From positions 5,509,748-5,573,747 of the forward strand of contig JANVCC010000270.1 in the NCBI GenBank assembly GCA_025345505.1: DNA of 64,000 nt, in the 5' to 3' direction. The notes beneath the pieces were generated by a model. That model ran no database searches. It was given only the letters and a program-made list of their open reading frames with translations, and was not told where the DNA came from. The DNA comes from Todiramphus chloris collaris (Eukaryota > Chordata > Aves > Coraciiformes > Alcedinidae). Below are positions 49,530 through 61,829 of the stretch, in pieces. Made by a program: the position numbers and the translations under genes. How positions within the stretch are numbered: position 1 is the first letter of the stretch; each line of letters starts with the position of its first letter.

Positions 49530-51192
49530 ACTGTGCTGTATGGCTCATGGCTCATCCGTGCAAGGACAGCGCTGGCACAGCTCACAGCTCTCTTTCCAAG
49601 CTGTTCACCACTCCCGTGTCCTCCAGAGAGCATCTAGGGATGGTGGGAAAGACACGTTCTGAACTTCTGGTTGCTTTTCCACCATAATCTGAATCTCTCC
49701 ACCTTATTAAGCTCCTCTGTCACTATGTAAACTCAGGGATGCTAAATTTCCTTCTTGTTTATATACCTAGAACTGAAATACGACAAGACAACAAAATACA
49801 GGTTGGTGGCAACAGGGTGAAGACAAGTGTCAGTCTGCCATGTTTTATTTATGTCCAGCTATCCCAGAATATAGAAAACATCCAGGCAAGTCCTGGACTT
49901 TTATTTCTTTGATAGTTAGTTTGACTTGGCTAAGACAAGGCTGTCAGATGCTCAGAAGAGCCTGTTTGACTGGCTAAAGGGTAGAAATTTCAAGAAGTCA
50001 GTTGTGAAAAGAAATCCCAAGCCTGTAGTCTGCTGATGTACGTGAAGGAGGACTTTCTTTTGCTTGAAAACACACCAGAAGGTTGCAGTACACCATGTTG
50101 CATTTTCTGCTGGCTGAGAGTAAGCTTTGAAAAACCAAACCCCTGATGTACTCCTGTTAATCATTGATATGATCTTTGATCTGTTCTGTGTGGCTGATTG
50201 ACTCTTCCACACTTTTTTATCAGCTTTCCACTTGTGCCTTTCTTCTCAGTGTATCTGTTCTCCATCACAGTCTGAGCAAGCAGGAGAAGCCATAACAGTA
50301 AGTGTATTTTTATAGTATTTCTGATCAAACAGTAAATGTGTCTTTGCACAGAATTTCTAGTAGCATTCCAAAATACAAAAGGGATTTGGGATAATATCTG
50401 AAGTGCCCAACCTCTCCTTCTCTGCAGATATTTCCAGCTCCTCTGTGCCACAGACAATATTTTGCAGGAGAAGCCTCTCTCAGTTATCCAATATGGGATT
50501 TCTCAAATGCATCCCTCTACAGACTGGCAGAAAAGTACCATGCCTTTGGGGCTGAAATGAGTGTGAGTGAACGAGCTTCAGGCACAGATTCCTCTGTCTC
50601 TTTTTCACCATGCAGCTTTTAGCCAAGTCTTCTTGGATTGCTTTGTGGACTCTCGGTTCATGGTGCAACGAGCTGGGGCAGTTGCAGTTGTCCCAGGAGA
50701 GGGTATCTCTACGAGGGATACCTGAAGATGATGTGACTCTGCCACCCTGCCAGCTCTGGGGTGTCTGGAAAGGTTGGCCACCGTGGTCAGTAGTCTCTGA
50801 GGGCAGTAGCAAGGGCAGCAGCTCCTGTGAAACCCAGCCAGCTCAAACATGCAAAAATGCACCTCATCCTGGTTTTGCCCATGATCTTGGTGATGGTCTC
50901 CAGTGTCCACACTAGGTCCGATCTCTCTGATTTTTTCATGAAACTCAGATGTAGTTTCTGGTTTGTGCTATGGGTGCTAAGCAGCTGGTCACCGTGTCAG
51001 CTCACTCACTGTCTTTTCAGTGCACTGGCACTGCAGGCTGCTCCCGTGTACTCTGCGCTGTCCCCGAGCTGTGATGCTCCAGATGAACTCTATCACCCCA
51101 CCTCCTTGGCTGCAGGGGGTTTTGCACACCCCGTTGGTCCTGCACTCTGCTCTCGCACGGGCTTTGCACAAACATTTCTCTTTGCTGAAACA
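49530..51192. other. Non-coding stretch upstream of an LTR
   Basis: No exon or repeat is firmly recognised. The interval 50480-51190 has several overlapping open frames on both strands. The + frame starting at 50827 begins with a hydrophobic, signal-peptide-like stretch, but no family is recognised. Whether any of this is decayed retroviral interior is unclear. Confidence 0.35.
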
Positions 51193-51608
51193 TGATGATT
51201 TGGTTTGGCTGGGACAGAATCCTGGGCCAGCCATGGTCTGCAGGCTGGCAGCAGGTTGGAGTCAGCCAGGGCAGCTGACCCGACCTGGCTACAGGTCTGT
51301 CCCAGACTAGGAATGTCATGCTCAGTATAAAGGGGGAGATTTGCTGAGGATGAGGGCTTCTCCTCATCCTGTGCTTCCTCCTCCTCCTCCTGCTTCTTCC
51401 CATCCCTGGAGGGGCTTGTTCACCATTCTGCTCCTGAGGACTGCCTTCCTGTTTATTGTGACTGTCGTACATCCACTGGGCTGAGTATCACTGTATACCT
51501 CATACTGGCATTAACATTAGTTTGGCTGTTTCATTAAATCTGTTTTCATTTCAGCTGGTGGGTCTCTCCTTTTCCTGATGCCCCTTCTCTGCTGGGGAGG
51601 GGTCATCA
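51193..51608 (+). mobile_element. Decayed solo LTR, avian ERVL-like, plus strand
   Basis: The 5' end 'tttggtttggctgggacag' matches the start of a common bird LTR. The middle has 'ccagggcagctgaccc' and 'atgtcatgctcagtata', as in that LTR, with a TATA box at 51326-51331. The 3' part has a (TCC)n run, a polyadenylation-type ATTAAA at 51533-51538, then a T-rich and pyrimidine-rich end. Much of U3 is missing compared with the full LTR. No gag, pol or env sequence is recognised beside it and no clear target-site duplication is seen, so it is treated as a solo LTR with approximate ends. Confidence 0.75.
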
Positions 51609-52460
51609 GGTGATAGAGCAACTGCTAGAGTTTAGCTCCAGATACGGGCTAAATGGAGACACATGCTGAAGTGCAAGTGATGGCAAATGAGTATAAAAGT
51701 CAGTAAAAAAAAAATTCAAAGTGAATGACTGGGCAAAATACTCCCTCCTGGGCCACCCTCCTGGCTTGCTTCTGACACCATGGCTCAGAGAAGGGCAAGG
51801 AGAAAAGTCAGCCCGCTCGGCTTCTTCCACCGCAGGAATTAGCTGTGTTTTGCTGTTCATTTATAAGCAGGCTGGAGAATAAGTTAGTGGTTCAGGTTCA
51901 TCGTTGTTTATGCAGAGAGCAGTCAAAACACCAAACAAACCTCAGCACGGGAAGAGCATCGCAGAGACTGAGCAGCCAGTTGGCTTTTAATGCCCTAAAT
52001 CCTCCTCAAATTCTCTGTGGCTGCAGTTAAAGCGAGAAAGGGCTGTTAGAGGCACTCTTACATTCCCTGATAAAGCAAATGTTTACCAGATACAGGAACC
52101 AGTCTTCCTCCTGCCCTCTTTAGATTAAATTGCCTGATAGAGCAGAAGACAGAGTTAACTCTCTGTGGTACATCCAGGACAGAAAGCTCATGACAAAATG
52201 AAATTACTGAATTCACTCCCGAGAAAATGGCTCGATCGTTTCGTGTGTAGGGGAGGCACAAACCTCAAATAGTATGTTTGGCAACATAGGAGGGCTGTAT
52301 ACATATATAGCCAGTTGATGTTGTTATTTCCATTAAATGAGGTCTCTCTTTCTCTATTTTCGATGCAGTTCTCCAGGGAGATTAATTTGTATGAAAGTAG
52401 AGCGCTAATTGCACAAAACAAGCTGGGGTACTGCAGAAGCATAATTAAATTTAAAAAAAT

Positions 52461-52494
52461 GTGGTGCTAATACAATTGTGGTGCTAATTAAATA
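52461..52494 (+). repeat. 17-bp imperfect tandem duplication with ATTA motifs
   Basis: The unit GTGGTGCTAATACAATT (52461-52477) is followed by GTGGTGCTAATTAAATA (52478-52494), identical over the first 11 bases. Each copy carries a TAAT homeodomain-type core, and more ATTA sites surround it. Confidence 0.8.
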
Positions 52495-53050
52495 AAATTG
52501 GTGACAAGTGTCTAAGGCAGAGCAAGTGTAAGGAGGAAAACTGACAAAATGATCCATTAAAAAATTCTCACAGATATTATAGTTCACTGGTAACTGAGCC
52601 GAATTAAAAGTAATTGTACGTGAAGTGCTGCGCGAGCGCCTGGTCTTGCTCTCAGCAAAGTGGGACTTTTTCCAATTCAGACTCTAATGTTCCATAAATT
52701 GCTGATAGGAAAGCGATAGGCACACTTTATTCCTGCACGTGGTTCAGCGGGGACTAATCCCGGACCAGTCAGACTTGGGCAACAGCTCCCTCAGCAACGT
52801 CTGCAGCCGTGCCCCGGATCGACTGACCATCTCCTGCTTTGACAGGAGCTGCTGGTGGTCCCTGTGCCGGGGACACCTGGAGATGGTGTGGAGCAGGCTC
52901 TGCCCGTGGCTTTAGCCTCAGCTGCAGCCAGCTTTCTAGACGTGCACAGACCAAGGCTGTGCGGTTAGAGGCCCTCCTCCACCCTTTGTGGAGCAGAGGG
53001 GCCCTTAATCAGCATCTCGGCTCAAGTCCCTTCCTCTTTGGCATTTATTA

Positions 53051-53290
53051 GTGGCTCACAGGAACTGCACGACGCCTACCACAGCACCGGCTTCCTCTGC
53101 AAGCTTGGCCGTCCCCGGCGTTTTCCTGCGCGGAGCCCTCTGATCTGGTTCCCACCTTCTCCAGAAGGTCACTGCCCGGCTGCCCCAGGGATGCTCTGCC
53201 AGCTGCACCTGCTGCCCTGGCACCGCCGGTGCCAGGATCGGCACCTGTGGGGACCCCGGCGAGAGCCCGGACTGGGGCACCGGAAAGCTG
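53051..53290. promoter_or_regulatory. CpG-rich patch, borderline CpG island
   Basis: By hand about 16 CpG in 240 bases at high GC, next to CpG-poor sequence. It could be an exon or promoter region, or recombination-driven GC enrichment. Open frames exist on both strands without a recognisable product. Confidence 0.3.
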
Positions 53291-53639
53291 CTTCTTTGTG
53301 AACCCTGAGTTTCCCCACAATTTGTGTCGATGGAGGAAACCTCCCACCCCTCCTTCCACCCACAAACTGACAGCCCCAAGCCGTTCCTAGCCTGTGTGGT
53401 CCTGAAATAAAGCAAAGAAAAAAACCAAAAACCCCAGCCCTTTCAGATGTGAAACAAGGCAGCCCTGTCTTCTTGAGTCAGCAGCCTAAAACAATAGCCA
53501 GGAGACTCACCTCACAGCAATTTTTACCCTCTCAGGGGTCACGTTATAATACAGTAGACCCCCAGCTGTGGTTTTAAAAATGCATTGCCTTGTTTTGGGA
53601 AGCTGGCTGGAACAACTTCACCGAGCTTGCAGGAAATTA

Positions 53640-53720
53640 GTTGTGATCCTTCATACAATGGGAATTTTGCCTTTGACTTTACTGGGAGAGAGATCAGGAC
53701 CTTAATGCCTACAGAAGAAT
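53640..53720. repeat. Old interspersed repeat relic ('atgggaattttgcc' type)
   Basis: The phrases 'acaatgggaattttgcc', 'tttgactttactggga' and 'gagatcaggacc' match in order the ancient sauropsid repeat 'atgggagttttgcc', 'attgacttcaatggga', 'gcaggatcaggcc'. Diverged but clear. Confidence 0.6.
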
Positions 53721-56700
53721 TGCCAGCTCTGTCGCTTGCTGGAGCAGGGGGAGCTGGGGGGATAAGCGATTGCTCCGTGTAGGTGGCTCAGCTCAGAGGA
53801 AAGCAGAAAGGAAAAAAGTTCCCTTTCAGGTCAGGTCATTTTATGACTGGGCTTGCCTGTCACTGCCTTGCAATAGAGCTGGCCAGGGTGAATAGCTGAA
53901 TGCACGAATTGCTGTCCTTGGGTTTATTCTTTTCACTTTTTATAGATAATAAGCCTCGGGGAGAGCTCTCCACCTGCGACGTGATGCCTCTGCCCTTTCT
54001 TGAAGGGGTTTGTCCTGAGCAGGGTCTGTGGGGCTCCAGCACCCACTGCAGCTCCTTATCTTGCTGGGGACTGATCCCCCCCTGCTACCTGTTCTCCACG
54101 TGAATGCTGCTGGGCTGTCTGGGCAGGGCATCATTCATTATAAACCTGCTTTTAATCCCCATGTTGGTTTCAGAAGATAGCTGCTCGAACAAAATCGCTG
54201 CTGCGTTTCAGCCCGATGCTTTTATTCGCTTTCCTGAGTCTGAGTTTGTCATCCTTCCTGTCTTCATTAGCGTGACTTGTTTCGTCCCTGCGGTCTCTGC
54301 ATAATAGCCAGCGTATTTCCTCACCTTCTTCTCCCCGGCAGAGCCCGATGCTGTGTGTTAATTACCACTGGGTTCTGCTCAGCTCAGTCCTTCTGCACGT
54401 GGAAAGGCCAGGAAAATAGGAATTGGCACAAAGTTGTCATCTTAGGAGTGCCCATCTCAGTGATACTATCAACGACAAGGGCGTGTTCCTCCCACACAGG
54501 AGCAGTGTTGGCCTTGCCTGGCTTTGTTTGCAGTTAAGACTAAAGCCATTTCTTTGCTGTTTTCTTGCTTTAGGATGCATTGCCCCTGGGGTAGAAGATG
54601 CCACTAAGATCGGGCCTGAGAGTTAATAACTAACCTCAGCTCAGTGTCAGGGACAGATGGTCTCTAAATGTGACTTTGGGCCCCATAGCACAGGATCGCA
54701 TTCCGAGCACACATCTAGGCTCAGCTTGTTTCCATGTGCACATCACACGTAGGCAAATGCAGCTCTAAACCAGCCTCTGCAGCTGGAGTGATTTGTCTAA
54801 GTCAGAGGCAATATCCACAGACATCCTTTTCCACTGCTGCCTTGCAGAATAACCGTCAACACGTGGGATGCAGGTTGTGCCTTAGGATACAGGTGCAAAT
54901 TTACTAGAGGGGGAAGCTTTCCACCGTGTCCCTGCTTGGATGTGTCCCCCAGGGTGTCCCTTGCCCATGCCACGTGACGGGAGTGCGGCTGCCCAGTCCT
55001 TGTCCAAGTTTTGGGAGGGATTTTGGCAGTACTGGTGTCCTGGGAGGTGCTTTGCAGCCCAGTAGAAGCAGGTACCAGGGGGATGTCAGGGGTTGATGGA
55101 TGGTGGTGAAGGAGATGGATGACCAGGGGTGAGGCTGATGCAGCTGGAGAAGCTGTGCCAGCTGATAGGGCATCCCAGGTGAGGACGTGTTGGTCCTGCT
55201 TCATTTCTCCTAATTCCTAAGGCACACCCTGGCCTCAGACTGTGCCTTGGGCACTATGGGCTGCTTTTGTAGAGTGAGAACTCCCAAGTCCTCTTGTTCA
55301 GATCTTTGACTACTAAATTTCTGAGTGCCAAAGCTAAAGTGAGCAAAAAAAAGTCTCTCTATAGAGCAGGAACTTTGTGAATTCACACTAACAGCTGAGG
55401 ATGCCTTACAGCCTTTCTGACACTGAGAGTTACTGGAAAAACAGGAAAAAATACGTGATGACACATCATAAAAAGGACTTTTACTCCTCTTATTATTACA
55501 GCTGCAGCTCAGTGTGCTCGCTTATGGCTGAAGCAGCAAAGCGATGTAGTGTATTTAGATGTTACATTTCTAAACAAACCAACATTTACGTACAGTATGT
55601 GAATATAGATGCTAAATATATCCGTGGTATAACATAGACAGACTAGATACGTATCCTTCATCGTAATATATGTAGTTGCAATGTATTTGTATGGGAAAAA
55701 AGTAATGAAAGTGTAGCTAAGTAGGACAGAGCTGCAGCATGACTGTTCTAAAAGTCTGGGTGAAGATGAACAGCTTCTGGTAGAGCAAAATTTCTGGTAT
55801 AGCTGGGATATTTATGGCCAGGTTCTGAGTGCTGAGCTCAAAAAGTAGCAAGCACTGAGCATCTATTAGGTCCAGGGTCATTTTTTATGGCTATAAAGTA
55901 TGCAAATTTTATCAGTCTATAGGTTCAGTGCCTGAAATAAAATCCCAGCTACTTCCTTGCTACCGAGACTTTCCCAGCACTCAGAGGTGATTTGCTATTT
56001 TGGGATTAACATGATAATTTCTGTCTGGTAGATGGGGGGACAAGGGGAGATATTACTAGCAATTACTTACATAACTAACCCCCCAATTCTTTATATTCAG
56101 GTTATTTCCATCAGCCCTGAGACCTCCTTCTGCTGCCTCAGCTCCTGCTCCTCCAGTGGGGAGGATACAGGGACTGTAAGCACAAGTTGACTGATAAATG
56201 ATGTTCACTACCTCTCTGCCTTCTCCTCTTGGGGCAAAAGGGGCAGCTGGAGCCTTTGCTTGTGCTGCTGCTGTTCCCGGGCCATCCAGCATAGGAAATG
56301 CACATCTGTATGAACAGCTGCCAGGTCTCTTCTGTCCGGGCCTTGGTGGGTGTGTGACTGGGGAGGCTCCTTGTTGTCCCCATGGGTGCTGGGTGGGCTG
56401 GTTTGTGTGTGCTGCTGGGGTGGAGTTGCTGGGGCAGCTGCAGGGAGTGTTCCCTATCGGTTACTGGTGTGATGTCATGGTCAGTCTCCAGTGTGGGAAC
56501 GCGCCGTTTCCTGTCTTTCAGGGTTATTACAAATGACTAGTTGGAAGATCCTGTTCAGAAGTGGGACAGGCAAGTAAATAAGCAGCCAAACTTAAAACAA
56601 AAAAAAATAATAAAAACATAAAAGCACTGGCACTGTGCCTGCTGCCAAGTCAGAAAACTGCTCTATACGTCTCTAGCGTAGTGAGCGTGTGCCACATGGA

Positions 56701-59026
56701 CTCTTTCCAAATGCTGCAATGTTAAATGTGCTCAGCAGTGGCTCGAGAGGAAGCTGTCTGGCAGGTCTCTTCTCCAGGTCTCTTTCCATCCCTGGCCTCT
56801 CCACTCAGCCTGCCAGCTCCCGTGTCAGCAGGGGAAGGATCGTGCCAGCAGCCCAGGGCTGCATCTCGGATTTGGCCGACTCTGCTCCATAAAACATCCC
56901 AATGGCTGTGGTGTGAATCCTGAATCCCCCAGATGTGCATAATCCAGCTGGGCAGTGAGAGGCCCTGCGAGAGCCGGTGGTTTGAAGCAACGGGAGGTGG
57001 CCTGGATCACACATGCAGAGTTGTGCCATTCCCTTGATTTTCCCCCTCGGATGAAGCTTTATTTCAACCTTTGGGTCAGGCCCTAAATTTGGTGATCTAA
57101 TATCTTGAGTCTCTCCTTTGTCTTCAAAGGGTATGAGCCGCCACAAAAGAGATTTAATGAATTGCCCTGGCCAGTCATTAGTGTTACGCACCCGCATTAC
57201 CATCCCACCAGCAGGCAGCAGTGCCTGGGGACCTTCATCCCTGCCCATCCCAGCAGGAACACGTGTGCAGGGGCACGCTCTCCCTGTCTCATGCTGGAAG
57301 GACAGGTCCCTTGGCAGGACTACAAAGCTCCCCATGCTTCCCAGGGCTCCCAGGGGATAAGACACCTGTCTGGAACAAGAAGAGGCTGGGAAAATGCTGG
57401 CCCTACTCCTTCCTTACTGGGAGCAGTGGTCCACCTAGCTCAGTGTCTGGTCTCTGCATGGCTTGCATGGATACAGCGGGAGGACTTGGCAAGCAGATCA
57501 TCTCTCTTGTGTATGGCTCTTACCTGGTCCCCAGCGATTTGTGACTCGGGGACTGCCTGACTGAGGATTGACATCATCATAGCTATTAGCCCTCCACGCA
57601 CGGCTTTGCTATGAATTTCTCCCTGGTTGCCTTTTGAGCCCAGGCCAACCCCCAGAGCCCACAGCATCCCACGAAAAGGAGTTCCCCAGCTCCGCTATTA
57701 ATGGATGATCTGCGTGCCCTGTGCTGCCCAACAGTGTTAGTGCCACATCCACCTGCAGAGAGGGACCTGAGCTTCCAAAATGATGCTACAGGGGAGACAA
57801 CATCCTCCCTGCCAAGGCTGCCCCTCCTCAGCTGGTGCCAAACACAACAGCTCGCTGCCGTGCAGCTGCAGCAGAACCCGCAGGTAGATTCCAGGTAGAG
57901 AAGGGCTCTGTAACACAGCTAAAATTGACCTAGTGTTTGTCACAGTGAAAAAGCAGGAAGTGGGACCATCCATAGGATGCATCTTTGTTCAGACGATGCG
58001 AAGGCGTCTGGAGCAGGGCAGCTCTGGGAGGTGTCAGGTTGTGTCAGGAGTGACTTGCGTCCTGCCTGGCCCGCTGGAGTGACAGTCCTCCGAGGGTATC
58101 TGTGGCACCTCCTTCGGGTGTCCAACTTGGTTACCTGTGTTCAGAAAAGGCATGAGCAGGCTGCTGACTCAAGTGCACTAAAAATACCCACCTTGTGCTT
58201 CTGCCAGTCTAGCGTGCCCCCAGCGTGCACACTGGGCTGCTCTTCCCAGACCTTCTCCTCCTGCAGCCACCCCATCCCTGAGGCAGGTGTCAGAGGGAAT
58301 CTGGTGGCCACCCCTGCTTCCTCCTGCTGCCAGCCTGCAGAGAATGCTCACCCCTCTCCCTGTCAGGCTGTCCTGAGGGCCCTGACATCTTCTTGTGAAG
58401 TTCTGCAAGGGTCTGGGCAGTCATTCCAGCTTGCAGCTGCAGATGGCAAGTGTTATCTGCAATTCTGCCATGGCTGAAATGCTGCATCGACCAGATTTCC
58501 CTGGCTGCCCACCTGCAGCCTTGCCCCAGCCCTTCACCCAGCACCGGGGAGCCTTCTGCAGGGAGCCAAGTGGGCACACAGTGCTGGCACCAGCCACCAC
58601 CCCCAGCAAACAGACCCCTCTAGGAGGTTTAGGAACCACGTGCAAGAGTAAAGAACTTCTTTCCTGCTTCTTGGCCAGAAGGAATGTGTCTCGTTGTTCT
58701 GCATATGTGTGTACATATGTGCCCGGGATCAAGGAGGAGCAATGTCCTGGCCTGACAAGTCCCAGAGGGTGTGGGGGCCACGTGCCATGCATGTGGGCTC
58801 ACGGGAGGTGCTTGTTGGTGAAACCATCACACCTTGGGTTTGTTGGCTTGGGCACGGGTGAGGTGAGTAAAATAAGACATGCAATGTGTCATAAAGTCAA
58901 AAAAGGAAAAAAAAGGAAAATAAGGGAAGAATAACAAAAATAATGGCTGCAAGAAGCCACGGGGGGCTGATGAGAGCCCCTTTGGCAGTGGCATGTCTTT
59001 TGCAGATTCCACAGAAGAAGGGGTCT
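53721..59026. other. Long non-coding stretch
   Basis: Unique-looking. 55400-56000 is AT-rich, while 57100-58800 is GC-rich with many overlapping, unrecognised open frames on both strands. No splice-supported exon or RNA gene could be identified. Confidence 0.4.
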
Positions 59027-59149
59027 GCTGCCCAGAGGGGCTCGCTCTGCCACTCCAGTGCTGCCCAGAGGGGCTCGCTCTGCCACTCCAGNNNNNNNNN
59101 NCTCTGCCACTCCAGTGCTGCCCAGAGGGGCTCGCTCTGCCACTCCAGC
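59027..59149 (+). repeat. 33-bp minisatellite with assembly gap
   Basis: Units begin GCTGCCCAGAGGGGC and end CCACTCCAGT. They lie at 59027-59059, 59060-59091 (runs into the gap), 59102-59116 (end of a unit) and 59117-59149. The 10-base N run at 59092-59101 sits inside the array, so copy number is unknown. The period is a multiple of three, so frames stay open through it and give an 11-residue repeat. That explains the overlapping frames on both strands and is not evidence for a protein. Confidence 0.95.
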
Positions 59150-59910
59150 CCTGCTCTGTTTCCCTCAGTGCTTCCTGCGAGCCCAGCTCCGCTCGCTGCT
59201 CGTGCCAAGTGGCAGAGAGCGCTGATGGCATCAGCTTCTGCGGCAGCAGGACACGCTGAGAGCGGCGGCCTGGCACGGAGGGTTTTGCAAGGAAGCAGGT
59301 GACTGAGGGCACGGGACCTGCTGAGTGGAGATACTGTGTTTTGGAAGCCAAAGGCCCCGTCTTACAGTGAGGGTGAGGGACAGCAAGCTGAGGACACGCT
59401 CCCTGGTGCCGCAGGGGCTGTTTTGTGTAGGGACAAGGAGAGGGGGCTCAAACCCAGCAGTTATGTGCCTTCCATCGTGTTAATCCTGGGGCCTTCTTTA
59501 GATACCTGACCGTGCCACCAACTGATGTTGGCTGATCTGCCCGGCCCCTGGCTCTCCAGCCTCCTCGCCCACGTGGGCCTGTCCTCTGGCAGGGCTTCCG
59601 CGCTCCGCGGCCTCCATCCATCCCCGTCTCTTGCCCTCCTGCTGCGGTGCTGACAACTCGCATATTCCCAGCACTGCGCTGCGGTTTCTCTCTGCCTTCG
59701 GGAGCTCGTGTGCCAAAGAGTGCTGATCAGCCTGCTGACCAGCTGCATCGGGAGCACCCGAGGCCAAGCCCGGAGCTCCGCCGAGGCGGCTGCCTGGTGC
59801 TGGCACGCCGGTCGGGATGGCGGTTCCGCGGCCGGGCAGAGACCTGCTCCGGTATTCACATCCCGTGCTGTGCCCGGGGAGCAAAGTGCCAGCCCCTGAC
59901 GCCAATCTGG
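59150..59910. promoter_or_regulatory. Best CpG-island candidate in the window
   Basis: By hand about 30 CpG lie in 59521-59880 at roughly 65% GC, an observed/expected ratio near 0.8, with a second dense run at 59180-59280. This meets the usual CpG-island criteria. The longest open frame of the window (245 codons, minus strand, 59498-60235) overlaps it, but its predicted protein matches no family I know. A promoter or first exon is plausible but unproven; GC-rich DNA favours long chance frames. Confidence 0.45.
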
Positions 59911-61829
59911 GGATCAGCCCTGAAACCAGGGGGGGGTTTACGCTGCTCTCTGTCCACCCCTGGCACAGCAAAGACTGCCTGAAATGGAAGGGTGTATCTG
60001 AACCCTCCTGGTCCATCCTGAACACATGGCAAACTGGGGAACTGTTCTGGGAAGGCTGATGTTGAACTGGGTGTATCCGTGTCAGATTACCAATCTTTGC
60101 CATTTCCTCTTTGCTTTTTGCCTCTGTCCTGATGTAAACCCCATGGCAAACAGCAGTAGAAATTCCTGCACCTGCCCTGGGGCCCACAGCGATTGTGATG
60201 AGGTCTGGATGATCACACAGAGCACGCTCAGGCAAAGGGATGGCCTCCTAACCTGTTTTCCCAGCTGGGGCTTGTGGTAATTAAGCAAGAGATGATGAGC
60301 TTGGGACTTTGATCACCTGCTGATGCTGATGAGGTGGGTCAGCCTGAAACAGAGGCTGTGATGTCTTTAAAGAGGCTCCTCAGCAGCTCTTTTGGAGAAG
60401 GGGGGGATGTAGTGGCTTGAGCCACTTTTGGTGGTTTAGGTGGAAGATTTGGCTTGTGTGGTGCAGAAAAGGTCTCCAATGCTATGGAAGACTGATGTCA
60501 GCCTCAAAAATGTCTCAGGGCCTTGAAGGAAGGGCAGCAGATAAGCAGGTATTTGTAATTTGCTGCTGTTTAGACAGGTATACTTCTTTATCTGCTGGAA
60601 ATCAAGGGTTTTACCTGCTTTGATATTTTTTTTTCTGTGTTTCTGAGACTAGCTGTAATCCTCAGTGTGTTTGTGTAATGTCTAAGTTCTGGGAAAAAGT
60701 CTGTTTAAGCAACTGAAGGGTTGGCACGTGTCCTGGGAGCCCAGGGTAAGGGGTCTGGTCAGTCCCCTTTCAGTGAAGGGGTCTGCAGGCAGAGAACCTG
60801 CCCTTGGGGTGTGTTCGAGAGGGTCCCAGGGAAGACACCATACTGGAGCTTATTCTGGGAAGCCAGAGACAGGTGGGTGTGAGTAAATGCAGCAGCCCTA
60901 GCAGGCTTCTGGAGGATGTAAATCACCTTAGCAGCAGTAATGCTGGCCCTGCTCACGTGCTTGCTGTGCTTTATGTCCCTAGCCACTTGGCACTTATCTG
61001 AAGAACACTTTTTTTAATGTGTTGACTGCTTGGAGAGTTGTACCTTGAGCTCAGTAAAGGAAAATTTGAGGAAATAGCAGATCCCTCCTCATACCTCAGA
61101 GCCCTGCTCTCCCTAGCCTGACAACCCACATGTTTACCAGATTTAGTTACTGTGGAAAGGGCAGAGCAGTTGTGGTGAATTAATCAGTGACTTCCAGAGC
61201 TGTCGCAGCTTCTGGAGCTGGGTTATTACCTGTAAAGCCTTAGAATAGTCCCCTGCAGCTCTGTCAGCACAAGGACACTGGTGATATCTACTGCAAAGCC
61301 AGCACAGATGCCTGGCCTGATGTTTCTGCTGCTCATGGAGATGGTGAAGAGGATGGGAGATGTTTGGAGGGGAAGCTTCCCACCATTACCCCTGGGTCCT
61401 GTGGGGACTTGCAGCCTTTTGGCATGGGCACAGTGGGGTGAAGCTGCCCTGTTGAAGGCTTCTCATATTTTTCTCAGAAAATGCTACTGTAAAAATAATT
61501 TTAGAAGCATTTGGAGGCTCTTACATATGTTTTTTGTTTTAATTTTTTTTGGATCCCCAATTACTGCTCTGGCTACTCAGTTTTCTGTGTGAAGTCACAA
61601 TCTAGCTCTGAAACAGGCTGGAACTCATTAAGTCTGAGCAGGATGTTCGGTTCTGCAGATCTCATTTGAAAGTCAGTTGGTGGTTCTGATATATTATGAC
61701 AAATTTACACTTGTCCTTGGTTGATAATTATACTCTAAGTCTCTCCTGTAAATTAATCTGAGTGCCTACTCTAAACAGCCCTGCCATGTCCTTGGTTTAA
61801 GTAAATTACTTACAGGAATGACACATTTG
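59911..61829. other. Non-coding stretch
   Basis: Unique-looking, with a short perfect inverted repeat AGTGGCTT/GAGCCACT-like at 60411-60426. No gene or young repeat is recognised. Confidence 0.4.

Larger units (their letters stand above)
51609..53639. other. Non-coding stretch
   Basis: An ATTA-rich block spans 52360-52620 and contains a 17-bp imperfect duplication. A CpG-rich patch follows (see separate entries). AATAAA is present at 53406-53411. No gene is recognised. Confidence 0.4.

Noticed and set aside
50827..51195. Secreted-protein-like frame with hydrophobic N-terminus
   Set aside because: No homology recognised, overlaps other frames on both strands, ends at an LTR boundary. Not enough to call a gene.
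58827..59351. 174-codon minus-strand frame and its overlapping frames
   Set aside because: Length comes from a 33-bp tandem repeat (multiple of three) and runs across an N gap.
59498..60235. 245-codon minus-strand open frame as a gene
   Set aside because: No recognisable domain, no supported splice context, and it lies in GC-rich DNA where chance frames are long. Kept only as part of the CpG-island finding.
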